A DNA stretch of 16,127 nucleotides from Thermomucor indicae-seudaticae (Eukaryota > Mucoromycota > Mucoromycetes > Mucorales > Lichtheimiaceae): contig JSYX01000709.1 in the NCBI GenBank assembly GCA_000787465.1, positions 1-16,127 on the forward strand, read 5' to 3'. Position numbers and translations under genes: made by a program. The notes under the pieces were generated by a model, which saw nothing but the letters and a program-made list of their open reading frames with translations, ran no database searches and was not told the DNA's origin. Shown one piece after another: positions 1-8,662 of the stretch (the first letter of the stretch is position 1; each line of letters starts with the position of its first letter).

Positions 1-121
1 CAGAACTTGCAGGCATCGCGGATCCAGGGCCAGAAGCAGGGTCAGAGGCTTCGCTAGAAGCAGTAGGACGAGGCAAAGCCAAGTCGCGCGGCAATTGATA
101 TTTTTTCTTTGATGGGTCCAT
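1..121 (-). CDS. N-terminal fragment of an unidentified protein
   Basis: An ATG on the minus strand at 121-119 opens a frame that stays open to the window edge (40 complete codons). The peptide begins MDPSKKKYQLPRDLALPRP and then turns rich in Ala, Ser and Pro. The early basic KKK stretch and the low-complexity run suggest a disordered N-terminus. There is no domain to name. The gene continues off the left edge, so family and length are unknown. Its promoter would lie in the roughly 360 bp to the right, shared with the 3' end of the CLASP-like gene. The call rests only on the open frame, the plausible start and the spacing. Confidence 0.5.
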   Translation of the reverse strand, partial: MDPSKKKYQLPRDLALPRPTASSEASDPASGPGSAMPASS

Positions 122-485
122 GACAGTTTGACACGAGATAGGTACAAGGAACGGAGAGGTGCGTGCGCAGCAGCCAACGTCTGCATTACCTTTATTACCA
201 AACTTGAAAGCCAGATAGCCAGTCATTAATCTTTACTGCATGGCAGGCTCAGACTGTGAAGCGCGCCTGAAGACAAGCTTCAGAAGACAGCACAGGTTTA
301 TACACTATATCAGACCAGGCAGTTACGCGCCAGAAAGAAAGCGCCTTGTGTACCATGGATTTCTTTGTTACTACAAAAGATGTTGGTCATATAGTATTAT
401 TGTATCGTACATGCAAAGGAATTCCGCTGTTGTATGCATAAATATATAGATATTTTTAGCATAAGGGACCATTTGGCTTTTATTA
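122..485. other. Intergenic: promoter of the left-edge gene and 3' end of the CLASP-like gene
   Basis: About 360 bp without a supportable gene. A minus-strand AATAAA lies at 479-484, immediately after the CLASP-like stop codon, and is its likely polyadenylation signal. AT-rich TATA-like sequence occurs near 438-455. No RNA gene or repeat was seen. Confidence 0.5.
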
Positions 486-2143
486 TTAATGTAAGTTAAT
501 TCGCGTGGCATAATTCTCGTTTTTGTGGTCGGTTTTTTGCCGGACTGTTCGCATGGCAGGCATTCCAGTCAACATGGCCGGTCGTTTTCGTGGACCCAGG
601 GACACAATGTTAGTGCGGTTCCGATAGGGCTGTCGATCTGCATTGTTGGTATTGTCTGTTGATGAGATCGTCTTGACTGGTATCTTGGAGGGAGTCTTCT
701 TTCGAATAGCAGTAGTAGATGCATTTGCTGGTGTTATTGTTTTGGAGCTGCTAGATGACGCAGAGGTCGTGTCTGTGCTTGTTGAAGGAGCAGCCGTAGT
801 AGTCGCAGAACTTTGGGTAGGAACATCTGATGTCGAGGAAGGAACAGGTGCGCTGCTAACAACAGGCTGTTCTGTGGACGACGGGGTGGTGCGAGTGACA
901 GGTGCGCTGCTAACGACAGGTTGTTTTGTGGATGACGGGGCCGTGCGAGCAATACGAAGGGGTTTTGAGGAACTGGAAGACGCAACACGTGACCTGGGTA
1001 GGTGGGGGTAACTGTTTCGTGCAGATTTCAAAAGGGATGTTGCTGTTGCTGTCTTTATCCTTTTCGCCTGCGGTTCTGTATGTCTGCGAGCAGTAGTAGC
1101 AGTACTAGTAGTAGCCGAAGTCGGTCGAGTCTGTGTGGTGCGTTTCAAACTTAAGCTAGAGCGTTTGATGGAGGATTTCAAAGAAGACGAGGAGGAAGAA
1201 GAAGAAGGAGGAGAGGGTAATGCTACGTTCAGATACTTTTTAACGTCAGGGGCCAAACTTTTTTCAAAGCTAGAGAGAGGGACAGTGAGCCATGCAAGCA
1301 GCGCGGAGATCATGGATTGACAGTTTCTACCTTGATGCTTGTTCAGGAAACTTTTCGGAATAGGTTTTGTAACAGGTCCGGACACCAACACGGACTTCGG
1401 GAGACGGATCCATAGCAGCTGATTTGATGGCAGCTTCGATATGACTGAGGTATGGCTGAAGGTCAGCGCAAGTGTTTATCTGGATGGCTTTGTTCAGGCA
1501 TTCGGCGACGCCTTGTCGAAGCGATTTACTGGGTTCATTCCTGGATTTCAAGACGTCGCAGAGGCGCGGGATAGCCTTGGCCATTTTCGCGTTTTCAATA
1601 AGCGTTTGCAGGCAGTCGAGCGATCGTGTCAGGCACACTTTGTTGGTCCGGGCAAAGAGTCGAATCAGGGTGGGTGTGAAAAGTTCATGTATCGCTTCGT
1701 ATTCACGCTGCATCGCTTGAGACAATCCTTTCAAAAGATCCGTCGCTGTTCCAGACAGACGCGTGCGTTCGGTTGTAAGCTATATGAATAATACAAAAAA
1801 GGAAAATAAGGATCCTTCCACACGCGCGCGCGCCGCGTTTGGGAAACATACGGCTTTGATGATTGGTCTTTGCAAAGACTTGATATGGTCCACAAAACCC
1901 TCGTATTCATGCGCCTTATCTTCAAGCGCCCAGACTTTGATGTTGGTCAGTGCCAAGTTGAATGACTGCCAGGTCTCGTCTGTCTCATTCTTTTTAAACA
2001 ATTGATGGATGCGCTTCATTTCGCGATCCAATTCTGATTTTGAGGAAATCTAAGTTTCATCCCCATGTCAACAGAGCGAGCATGATCGGAACGGACACAC
2101 AACAGTAACTTACTCTGATAGGTTTTCTTGGATAGCTTTCCAT
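486..2143 (-). CDS. CLASP-like protein with a single TOG-type domain
   Basis: Four exons on the minus strand: 2143-2114, 2049-1852, 1779-1331 and 1269-486, 486 aa in frame throughout. Introns are 64, 72 and 61 bp, with donors GTAAGT, GTATGT and GTAGAA. The ATG at 2143 has an in-frame TAA nine bases upstream and a good Kozak context. Residues of about 10-235 read as a CLASP N-terminal TOG/HEAT array: TWQSFNLALTNIKVW, then TERTRLSGTATDLLKGLSQ, then RLFARTNKVCLTRS. CLASP proteins bind microtubules and stabilise them at spindles and the cell cortex. The remaining half is a Ser/Thr/Pro-rich basic tail, typical of a disordered microtubule-binding region. It holds two 18-residue tandem repeats at about residues 332-368 (54-bp DNA repeat, 844-951). 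Known CLASPs are usually about twice as long or more with several TOG domains, so this is a short form or a distinct single-TOG paralogue. The family call is firm, orthology less so. Confidence 0.8.
844..951 (-). repeat. Two-copy 54-bp coding tandem repeat
   Basis: Units 844-897 and 898-951 match at most positions, each opening acaggtgcgctgctaac. They keep the frame and encode two near-identical 18-residue units (SSTKQPVVSSAPV, SSTEQPVVSSAPV) in the disordered tail of the CLASP-like protein. They are probably an in-frame duplication. Confidence 0.85.
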
Positions 2144-2744
2144 GGGCGTTTAGCGTTTCAAACAAGCGTTTCAGTTACAAAAAGTGGGGGAAAAGAGGAA
2201 GGAACTTTTTTTTTGATTGGAGCGCACGGGCTATTTATTACCACTTTCAGCCTATTTTTTCGCTCTTTCACATGCAGCTCGTACCTTCCATATAGCACTC
2301 GACGCGTTGGATCGCGCGCACCGTGCATTTGTCCACAACACTCAAGTGAGGCGAGACGCCTCGCGTTTTGTCACGACAACAAATTAATGACGCGTCTCAT
2401 CCAACCGGTTGCATAGAAACAAATAGCTGGTGTTAACAAAAGCGACCCTCTTTCTGTGAACAAAGGCTTTGTAATCTAGCAACGGTTGTATCTTTGGATG
2501 ATGTGTATGTTTGGTTGCGAATGGCGGGTTTAGGATTGCCGCAAAAACGCTATAGATTACGGACCTGACTGGTGTCTAAAGGCAGCCATTGTGTGTATGT
2601 GTACATTTGTTACTAGAACTCGATAGTCAGACGATGTGGAAGACCAAATAACCGATTGTATGATGGGCTTCAGCGGATTCGGACTGATTATTGAAATACC
2701 CAGCGAAATTTTCTCCACTTCTTCCTCCAGGATAAAGAAAGAAC
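2144..2744. promoter_or_regulatory. Divergent promoter region with two ACGCGT boxes
   Basis: About 600 bp between the starts of the CLASP-like gene (leftward) and the glycosylase-like gene (rightward). ACGCGT occurs at 2302-2307 and 2390-2395; this is the MCB motif bound by MBF-type G1/S factors in yeasts. A hairpin with arms GAGGCG/CGCCTC and a 3-nt loop lies at 2348-2362. No coding sequence is supported here. Regulation by an MBF-like factor is inference from the motif and from gene roles in the cytoskeleton and possibly DNA repair. Confidence 0.45.
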
Positions 2745-3806
2745 ATGGTATCCGATAATGAGCTGATCCATTTATTCGATCTACCACTCTTGGCTGGGAA
2801 ATCGCCAGACGAGACCATGGCCCACTACGAGAAACATTTTCGCCGAATAGGCGAGACCATGATGCAATACGATCTGGTCATTGGCCATCGACGCTACGAC
2901 ATGCTAGAGATCGAAGCTTATTTAACAGCGCCAGATCATGGACATGCCGATCCTTACTGTCATGGTCATCCATTACAGAGACGCAGTGGTGCTTGGGTTT
3001 GCAAATAAAAGACAGTGAAGAACTGGATTTGTCTAACCGAACAACTGACTAAACTGGCATAGTTTTTCCATCACGTAGGCATGTCAAACGGTTTCCGTGG
3101 AGGATCTCGAAAGGGTGTGGATATCACGATCGGCAATCAACAATCCGGCAGCGCAGGTGGCATGCTTATCCGAACATTGGTCGACCAAACCACCGGCCGG
3201 ATCATTGAAGGCCCCAGCTTACTCGTGGATGAAATCTTAAAGCAACTCGGGCATAACAGCATTGAAGAACTCGTGAAATCCCGATGGAATGACGATCATC
3301 CAGGTCTTTGTTGGGCAAAGGAAAGCGGATTCTATCTAGAGAAGAAAGATGATGCCAGACCAGCCAAAAAACGATTAAAACTTGAAGAAAATGACGACGA
3401 CCATGACCAGACGGTGTACTCTTCTTGTCGTGTCGGTCTCGGCTTAAAAAATGCTTTGCCATCCATAGAGACCCGACTTCTCTTTGTCGGTAGACCGTAT
3501 CGGTTCGTCAAGAAACCGTGGTTGCTCAAAAAGGGGCGAATATGGACCATATTTGGGATGCTGGAGCAAGAGTTGCCGACGGAGGACATTGCGCGCCTGA
3601 CCCGTACCACAACAGGTTTATTGAGGAAGTACAAAAAAGAATACGACGCTGGACGGGAATCGCCACTGGAGACGATCAAACTTTGCTTAACCGAAAAAGA
3701 TATTCTAGCTGGCGGGGCAGCCTGGAAAGTGCGCGTCATGAGCGCCATACGCTGGTGGGAGTGTCAGAGGCGGGACGGGAAGCCGGTGCAGTTATTACCG
3801 GTGTAA
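2745..3806 (+). CDS. Conserved protein resembling alkyladenine-DNA glycosylases
   Basis: Two exons, 2745-2996 and 3063-3806, joined in frame across a 66-bp intron (GTTTGC...GGCATAG, with a CTGACTAAACTG branch-like site), giving 331 aa. Conserved-looking blocks are LEIEAYL (residues 54-60), DPYCHGHPLQRRSGAW, FRGGSRKGVDITIG, GGMLIRTL and IEGPSLLVDEIL. Their order parallels human alkyladenine glycosylase (VETEAYL, then VLLRALEP, then SGPSKLCQAL), where the Glu of VETEAYL is catalytic. That Glu would be E55 here. I recall a broad family of uncharacterised fungal and bacterial proteins with the same RGGSRKG block. A base-excision or nucleic-acid role is therefore inference, and the safe call is a conserved protein of that family. 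A basic stretch KKRLK near the middle could be a nuclear signal. The stop lies one base from the stop of the convergent SIKE-like gene. Confidence 0.72.
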
Positions 3807-3807
3807 G

Positions 3808-4842
3808 TTATTCGTCTTGTTTGGTGGCATTAAAGTACTCTTCCACAACCCCACTTTGGCTACGTTGCTGGCTATTGACTGGTGGCATGTTGTGTTCGGT
3901 GGATGCAGCTTTTGGCCATGATGAACTGTCCGCTACCTGTGCGATTTGAAGAAGCTCTCGCAAACTCTTGTTTTCCGCTGCTAGCTGTACAAAATCCTTC
4001 CTGTCATTGTCTGCAGCACTGTCTTCATAGACTGTCCGTATCAGTTCGGCTACACGGTCTAGACGTTGGCGCAGTGTCATGTTCTCTATCAGCAAAGTGG
4101 CTGTTGTACCCTGTAGCTTGAACTTCAATACAAGTTCCCACGTGTGGAAGCAAAAGCACATCTACTATGCAAACCTTTTCGGCGTCTAATAAGGCTTCGT
4201 ACTCGCGCCGCAATCTCGCCTGTCCTTCGGTCGTGGATACCTACATCCCACATAAGATTCCAAACCGACCTCTGGCTTATCAGAAACGTACGATGAACGA
4301 TCTGAGCCTTCCGGCAATCTTTTCCATGTTCGTTTCGTACTCTTGGACAAGGCTCTGAAGCTCGCTACATTCGCGTTCCAGTTGCTCATTTCTGCTAATA
4401 ACAGCTTGATGGTTTTGTAAAAGCTGTGTGTGTTTTGCCCAAAGAGCAGCTGTGGACTCGTCGGTAAACGTTTTGGACGACTGCGTGGTAGTAGCGGGAC
4501 CGTGTGGTGGTGAATTCGCTGCAGAACTGGCAGGGAGCCGGGCCACTTGTTCTGGGGTAAGCGAGAGCGCTAACCAATCGCAGCTGTCAAAGATGGAATG
4601 TCACAGTTCATAAGGTTAGGGCTCTTACTTCTTCCGCTTAATTGGCCTGTAACCTTTTGCTATATATAGAATTGAGGAGGCTCAGAGATGATCGCGACGG
4701 AACCTTGGCATCTTTTCATCAGTACCTTGAGATCTGCCAGCTGACTCTTGACACTAGAGGCCAGTTCCTGATTTGTTTGTTGTTGTGTAGTCAAGTCGTT
4801 TGTAATTTTCCATATCTTTTGAAATGTGTCCTCATCGACCAT
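3808..4842 (-). CDS. SIKE/FGFR1OP2-family coiled-coil protein (STRIPAK subunit)
   Basis: Best minus-strand model: exons 4842-4704, 4569-4292, 4219-4175 and 4110-3808, about 254 aa, close to human FGFR1OP2 (about 253). The final exon carries RQRLDRVAELIRT and ENKSLRELLQIAQ, matching the family end block QENKGLREILQIT. The second exon has the central coiled coil (RNEQLERECSELQSLVQEYE), and the first matches the N-terminal helix. The family scaffolds the striatin phosphatase-kinase complex STRIPAK, which in fungi governs cell fusion and development; Sordaria SCI1 is a relative. The intron 4111-4174 (GTTTGC...CTACAG) is clear. Two joins are uncertain. The exon 1/2 link is only in frame with a weak GTTCCG donor at 4703 and an acceptor at 4570 or 4552. 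Exon 3 may start at 4219 or 4240. The family call does not depend on these choices. Confidence 0.78.
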
Positions 4843-5191
4843 ATTTGCGAGAGAGCGAAAGGAAGAACTGCCCTTCGGCGTCCAACAAAGGGAGTGTGTA
4901 TTGCAAAACTCCGACTTCTACATTTGCATTGCTCAAGGGATGTCTAGTAGATCATTCCAAATGCTATATTAGCCGCTGCCGTCCAGATGCATGCTTCGTG
5001 ATCTTCCATTATATGGATCGTTTATTGATAACTGACTGCTTTATCTTTTGTTGGATCGCTCGACCGACAAGACAATGATGGGACATGCATGATTGGAAAG
5101 ACGCGCTGCCCCTTTTAGGCACAAAATCAAACTCAGCCGAAATTTTTGAAGCTGTTGTTCTCCTCTCGCGCTTGGTCTCACCCCACATTGA
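4843..5191. promoter_or_regulatory. Divergent promoter between the SIKE-like and Sen2 genes
   Basis: About 350 bp between two divergent starts. I see no convincing TATA box, RNA gene or repeat. A minus-strand frame across 5335-5009 overlaps the start of Sen2 and looks like a shadow. An upstream 5' exon of Sen2 could also lie here, because the CCTCTTCC that follows its ATG is preceded by an acceptor-like TTCCAG. Confidence 0.4.
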
Positions 5192-6250
5192 ATGACATTC
5201 CAGCCTCTTCCAATACAGCTGGGCAATTGGTTCTCTCGTTTGTTTTGCTGGCAACGTGCGAATACGTGGAAAGGAGTATGGGTCGAATATGGCGATTTTG
5301 TTTGGCTTCAGCAGTACGACGTCAATCCCAATCAAGCTGGAATGTTCGGCAAAGGGTCATTGTCACGCGGTGATGCAACGTGGTTAAGACGCTTGCGCGA
5401 CATGGCAGAGCTTCAACGTATGCATATTTGCAATGTCTTGGAAACGCTTCGCGATTAATTGACGCCCACCACGTCAGCCACTGTATATGTCGAAAACCTG
5501 ACTGTGGAACGAAGGAGGCAACGCCGCGGAGGGAAGGACGAGGAGGAAGCAGAGGACCAAGTCATTGCTCGGGATCTGCTCGCTTGGGTCAACGAGCAAG
5601 ACATTGAGGAATGGCGTCTGGACATATTCGAAGCCTTCTTTTTAACGTTTGCAATTCAAACCTTGACAATCTATCTCCCGTCGCAGGTATTACCAAGGTA
5701 TAGCCAGTAAAACGCAGCAGACTCAATCTTGGACTTTCAGGAACCACTATCCATTGACGCTTGCTGGGAAACATTCTCGAGGGTCTTTAAAGCCTCCTCC
5801 TCCTCCCCTTGCGAGAACGCTTTTCCTGTATATTATGCGGTTTATCACTATTACCGTAGCCGGGGCTGGGCACCCAAGCGAGGCGTCAAGTTTGGCGTGG
5901 ACTTTGGTAAAAGGACACTGTTCGCCGCGCAAAGAACGCCTTGAATATTTACCTTTTTTGCTCTAGTTCTTTATCGCTCTGGTCCACGACACCGACATGC
6001 CGATTTCGCAGTGGTCGTGATGCCGCCACCCTGCAAAAAGCACCCACAAGATACCTCTGAGGACTGGCGAGCTTTGCAACGACTGACTCGCGTCTGTACA
6101 CAAATCAAAAAGACGCTCATTCTATGCCATGTCGTGACGGAAAATGCAACAGAATGTCGTAGAGAGACGTCTCCCAGATGCTTGAATAACTACAGTGTAC
6201 AGGAAGTGTTTATGACTCGATGGTCTGCTGAAAAGAACCGCGAACATTGA
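5192..6250 (+). CDS. SEN2: tRNA-splicing endonuclease catalytic subunit Sen2 (TSEN2)
   Basis: Four exons, 5192-5417, 5478-5686, 5741-5906 and 5967-6250, join in frame to 294 aa across introns of 60, 54 and 60 bp. The enzyme cleaves the 5' exon-intron junction of nuclear pre-tRNAs, in a heterotetramer with Sen34, Sen54 and Sen15. The N-terminal part has the Sen2/Sen34 hallmark MFGKGSLSR (51-59). The C-terminal nuclease domain has [35 protein letters not shown], then [16 protein letters not shown] and [17 protein letters not shown], ending [13 protein letters not shown] as in animal TSEN2. The catalytic triad is visible as Y203, H211 and K249. PLPIQL just after the start matches the early PLPI block of the family, so only a few residues might come from a missed 5' exon. 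An in-frame TGA directly precedes the chosen ATG. The protein is short for Sen2: the acidic linker is small and no long insert is present. Confidence 0.9.
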
Positions 6251-6506
6251 CTAAAAGCATGTTTTCGACGACATCAAGCAAGGCTGCGAAAACAAAGGAC
6301 TGTATTTTCGTCATGTGGCATCATGACTTGAGCGGACGTCTTTTTCGGATCATACGATGGGACAAAGTATCTTTTTTTCGTCACTAAAGTAGCTGGTCAC
6401 TCACGACGAGCTTCTCTGGGTCAGCCGAGACCTCGTATTTTTGTTGCACACTCAGTGGATCTCTATACACCAGTTGATGGCGAAATACAAAGGCCGTTCA
6501 CTTTGG
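6251..6506. other. Convergent intergenic spacer (Sen2 / LAMTOR4)
   Basis: 256 bp between two convergent stops. On the minus strand it contains an open stretch of 37 codons in the same frame as LAMTOR4, ending at TAG 6386-6384 and separated from it by TAA and TGA. No other feature is visible. Confidence 0.5.
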
Positions 6507-6908
6507 TTAGGTATTTAGTCGCTGGACTCCATAGATGGTATCATCGTTGACTGTAAATGTGTGATAGCGGTCGCCAAACGTCACTGGTTTAAACATATAA
6601 GTTTTTCTGGGTAGCCGCTCATTGTCCCGAATGCTGCAAGAGTATACCTGTTACCGTTCTCAAAGGTTTATGTTGAAGCTCTGGTATTACTTGTGCCAGC
6701 TGAAATGCGCCATCGACAAGTCTCTTTGCAACTCTGGCGTCGTTCGAAGACTCTGCCGTGTCCTGCAGCAGACCAATAAGAGAGAATGTTTCGCGCAATC
6801 GCGTCAACTTGAGCTCACATTGATAATTGTACCGTCGGACGTAGAGGCTACGAATGAGGAAATGTGGCCGGGAAGGTTGGAGAGAGATTCAAAGTCGGGA
6901 TCTGCCAT
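6507..6908 (-). CDS. Ragulator complex subunit LAMTOR4
   Basis: Three tiny exons on the minus strand, 6908-6819, 6762-6691 and 6647-6507, all joined in phase 0 across introns of 56 and 43 bp, giving 100 aa (human LAMTOR4 is 99 aa). The protein starts MADPDFESLSNLPGHISSF, matching the family's N-terminal 'IPDQLGYLVLS' position. It continues with NDARVAKRLVDGAFQLAQ (the central helix) and ends with YMFKPVTFGDRYHTFTV then IYGVQRLN, matching human 'FKRLSVVFGEHTLLVTV...VFVVKRQN'. This is a roadblock-type fold. In Ragulator it helps anchor Rag GTPases to the lysosome or vacuole for TORC1 signalling. Conventional gene finding would easily miss it because each exon is under 150 bp. The gene is divergent from the small membrane-protein gene, with only about 115 bp between the starts. 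Confidence 0.82.
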
Positions 6909-7022
6909 TCGACAGACGAGAAGAAGAGTTGGGCTTGTGGTTTAACGTCACTTGGTAATTTCAATTTCCGGCTTGTTTTCTCCCAGGTTGACTCTTTAAA
7001 CAGTAGCAGTGCAAAATTTACC

Positions 7023-7515
7023 ATGGTGAGCAAGAAGGGAAATGGCATTAGCGTAGTATAATCTGCTGACGCGACAAAGGGTGGTGTAAGTCGCTTTCCT
7101 TATCCTAAAGAAGTCTGGTATGTTTGGAAAACGTTCGAATGGTGCGCAGAATCCTGAATCTGCCAATTTGGGGTATACAGGTCACCCTCTGGCGGTTGGT
7201 GGGCACAGCCCAAGACCTGGAAGGCTAACACGGCCGTCGCTGCCCTTGGTCTTGCTGTAACTGTTGGTGTCGTTTGGAGCGTGTCTGCTGAGAAAGAGGT
7301 ACTTGGAGGAAAAGGAGCGTCCTGTAGTCATTTCGTTTCTAAAAGCGAGTATCTTTTTCCGCCAGCGTCGTTACCAAGAACCAACTCGGTGGATTCCTTC
7401 CATGATGGTAAGCTTATTAACCAGAGTGATATTGTATCTCCAGCGAGCGATGCCTGACAAAGTATTTATCTGTTAGTGGGCTAAACAGTATCGCGATCAG
7501 CAAAAAGAGCAGTAG
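7023..7515 (+). CDS. Small single-pass membrane protein, family unknown (possibly mitochondrial)
   Basis: Three exons are well supported by frame and splice signals: one ending at 7298, then 7366-7407 and 7477-7515, with introns 7299-7365 and 7408-7476 (GTACTT...GCCAG and GTAAGC...GTTAG). They encode PKTWKANTAVAALG, a hydrophobic segment LGLAVTVGVVWSV, then SAEKERRYQEPTRWIPSMM and WAKQYRDQQKEQ, then stop. A short basic segment, one membrane span and a charged RRYQEPxRWIPSxMW tail are typical of small mitochondrial inner-membrane or assembly proteins. I do not recognise the family and localisation is inference. The 5' end is unresolved. One option is ATG 7023 with donor 7053 and acceptor 7208 (MVSKKGNGIS then PKTWK). 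Another is ATG 7042 with acceptor 7180. Both need an intron longer than usual here (128-156 bp). Confidence 0.55.
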
Positions 7516-7688
7516 AACAATAAAACAAAAAAACGTTTCTTCGACATTAGACGTACATAAACTTGACGTATTACCCTTGTTCACTTTCGTCAACATTGGA
7601 TGCAGCATCAATATTGTCGTCTGATAGAATGGGGTTAACGAGTGGAACGCGCTTTAATCAATAAAGACGAACGACAACAATTTAATAA

Positions 7689-8662
7689 ATGAGTAACTCG
7701 CCTTTTGACCACCAAGTTCCAGCTCGAGCTACATCACTCTGCTACTCTTCATAACAGGAGCTGATAGGTCGGGCTCATACAGCATTATTGACACAGGAAG
7801 CCCAAGTCTTCAAACCAAGGTAACGTTACAACTGTCATACTACTTGGAGAAGTGTGTATCCGTGAGCTAGAGACATGTTCACAAAGCAGAGTGTTTTGTT
7901 AGCCGTCTTCCTTCTTACTTTGAGTTACATGCTGTCAATGTTACAATTCTAATGTGCCTGTATGACTTTATCGGTTCCTGGAGTCGTTCCACACCAATGA
8001 TCTCATGGAAAGCGGCTGAGCGACTATTTATACTTAAGACTTATTATGAACTGTGCACACGGTTAAGAAGAGGATCTTTCTACGTAGCCTATTCCGTATG
8101 TGGATAGATAGATAGATGGGCCGCAAAAATGACAATAACCCAGGATTGTCAATGTCAATGGCAACTTTTGGACGAGATACGTCCGGTTTTTGACAAGCTC
8201 AATGTTGATAACTTGTTTCAGCAATGAAGAAACGTGATCCGTGCCTATGAACCTTGCTATCTAGGCGTAGACAGTTTATTTGCATCATACATCGAGTCTC
8301 GAGACTATCCTATTAGTAAGCGGAGTCCTTTGTTAGAGAAAAAAGGAGTGTAGCATCGGCATTGTGCATCTTCTCCAGAGTATATACAAGAAGGGTTTCA
8401 AGCAATAACGGTAATCGGCGGAGATGATTCGATGGCATACAAGTTTGAAAGGTTACCAAAGAAGGTGCTCTTGGTTTCATGAATACCAATCAAAATGAAA
8501 GTTGCTTTTTTCTGCTATCATGATGGACGATCACACCCTTCAAGAGCGGAGAGAAACACGTTTTTCATTGTTATTCTGGTTCCTCGGAAGAACTCAGCCA
8601 TGTGGTTCGGCCCGATACATCCCCCATTATGCATTACTTTTTCTACTCACCCATCATCTTAG
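7689..8662 (+). pseudogene. Cryptic or decaying coding region, unresolved exons
   Basis: From about 7708 to 8660 one plus-strand frame (codon starts at 7742, 7952, 8129) holds only five internal stops in roughly 315 codons: 7868, 8105, 8225, 8351 and 8480. I would expect about fifteen by chance. Three of these stops fall inside plausible introns whose lengths are multiples of three: 7820-7870 (GTAACG...GCTAG), 8096-8143 (GTATGT...CCCAG) and 8316-8378 (GTAAGC...CTCCAG). A fourth, at 8225, could be removed by 8215-8274. The peptides look ordinary (KAAERLFILKTYYELCTRL, ASYIESRDYP, AITVIGGDDSMAYKFERLP), but I recognise no family. The alternative frame has a start at 7689 (MSNSPFDHQ) and a membrane-like stretch from 7875 (VLLAVFLLTLSY). 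It may be an intact intron-rich gene or a decayed one. Either way the 1.4 kb upstream of trehalase is probably not plain spacer. Confidence 0.35.
8102..8118. repeat. Short GATA microsatellite
   Basis: About four consecutive GATA units (ggatagatagatagatgg) lie in or beside the candidate intron 8096-8143. GATA is also the core of fungal GATA-factor sites, but the location gives no reason to call a regulatory role. Confidence 0.7.

Noticed and set aside
643..1011. Plus-strand frame rich in Val, Gly, Asp and Glu across 643-1011.
   Set aside because: It is the complement of the Ser/Thr/Ala-rich tail of the CLASP-like protein and mirrors its repeat; it is a shadow frame.
5456..5458. In-frame TAA in the middle of Sen2, suggesting a pseudogene.
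   Set aside because: It lies inside a 60-bp intron (5418-5477, GTATGC...GTCAG) whose removal keeps the frame and the family alignment.
7417..7611. Minus-strand 64-codon frame with a strongly hydrophobic segment.
   Set aside because: It lies opposite the last intron and exon of the small membrane-protein gene. The hydrophobicity comes from A-rich plus-strand sequence read as Phe/Leu codons.
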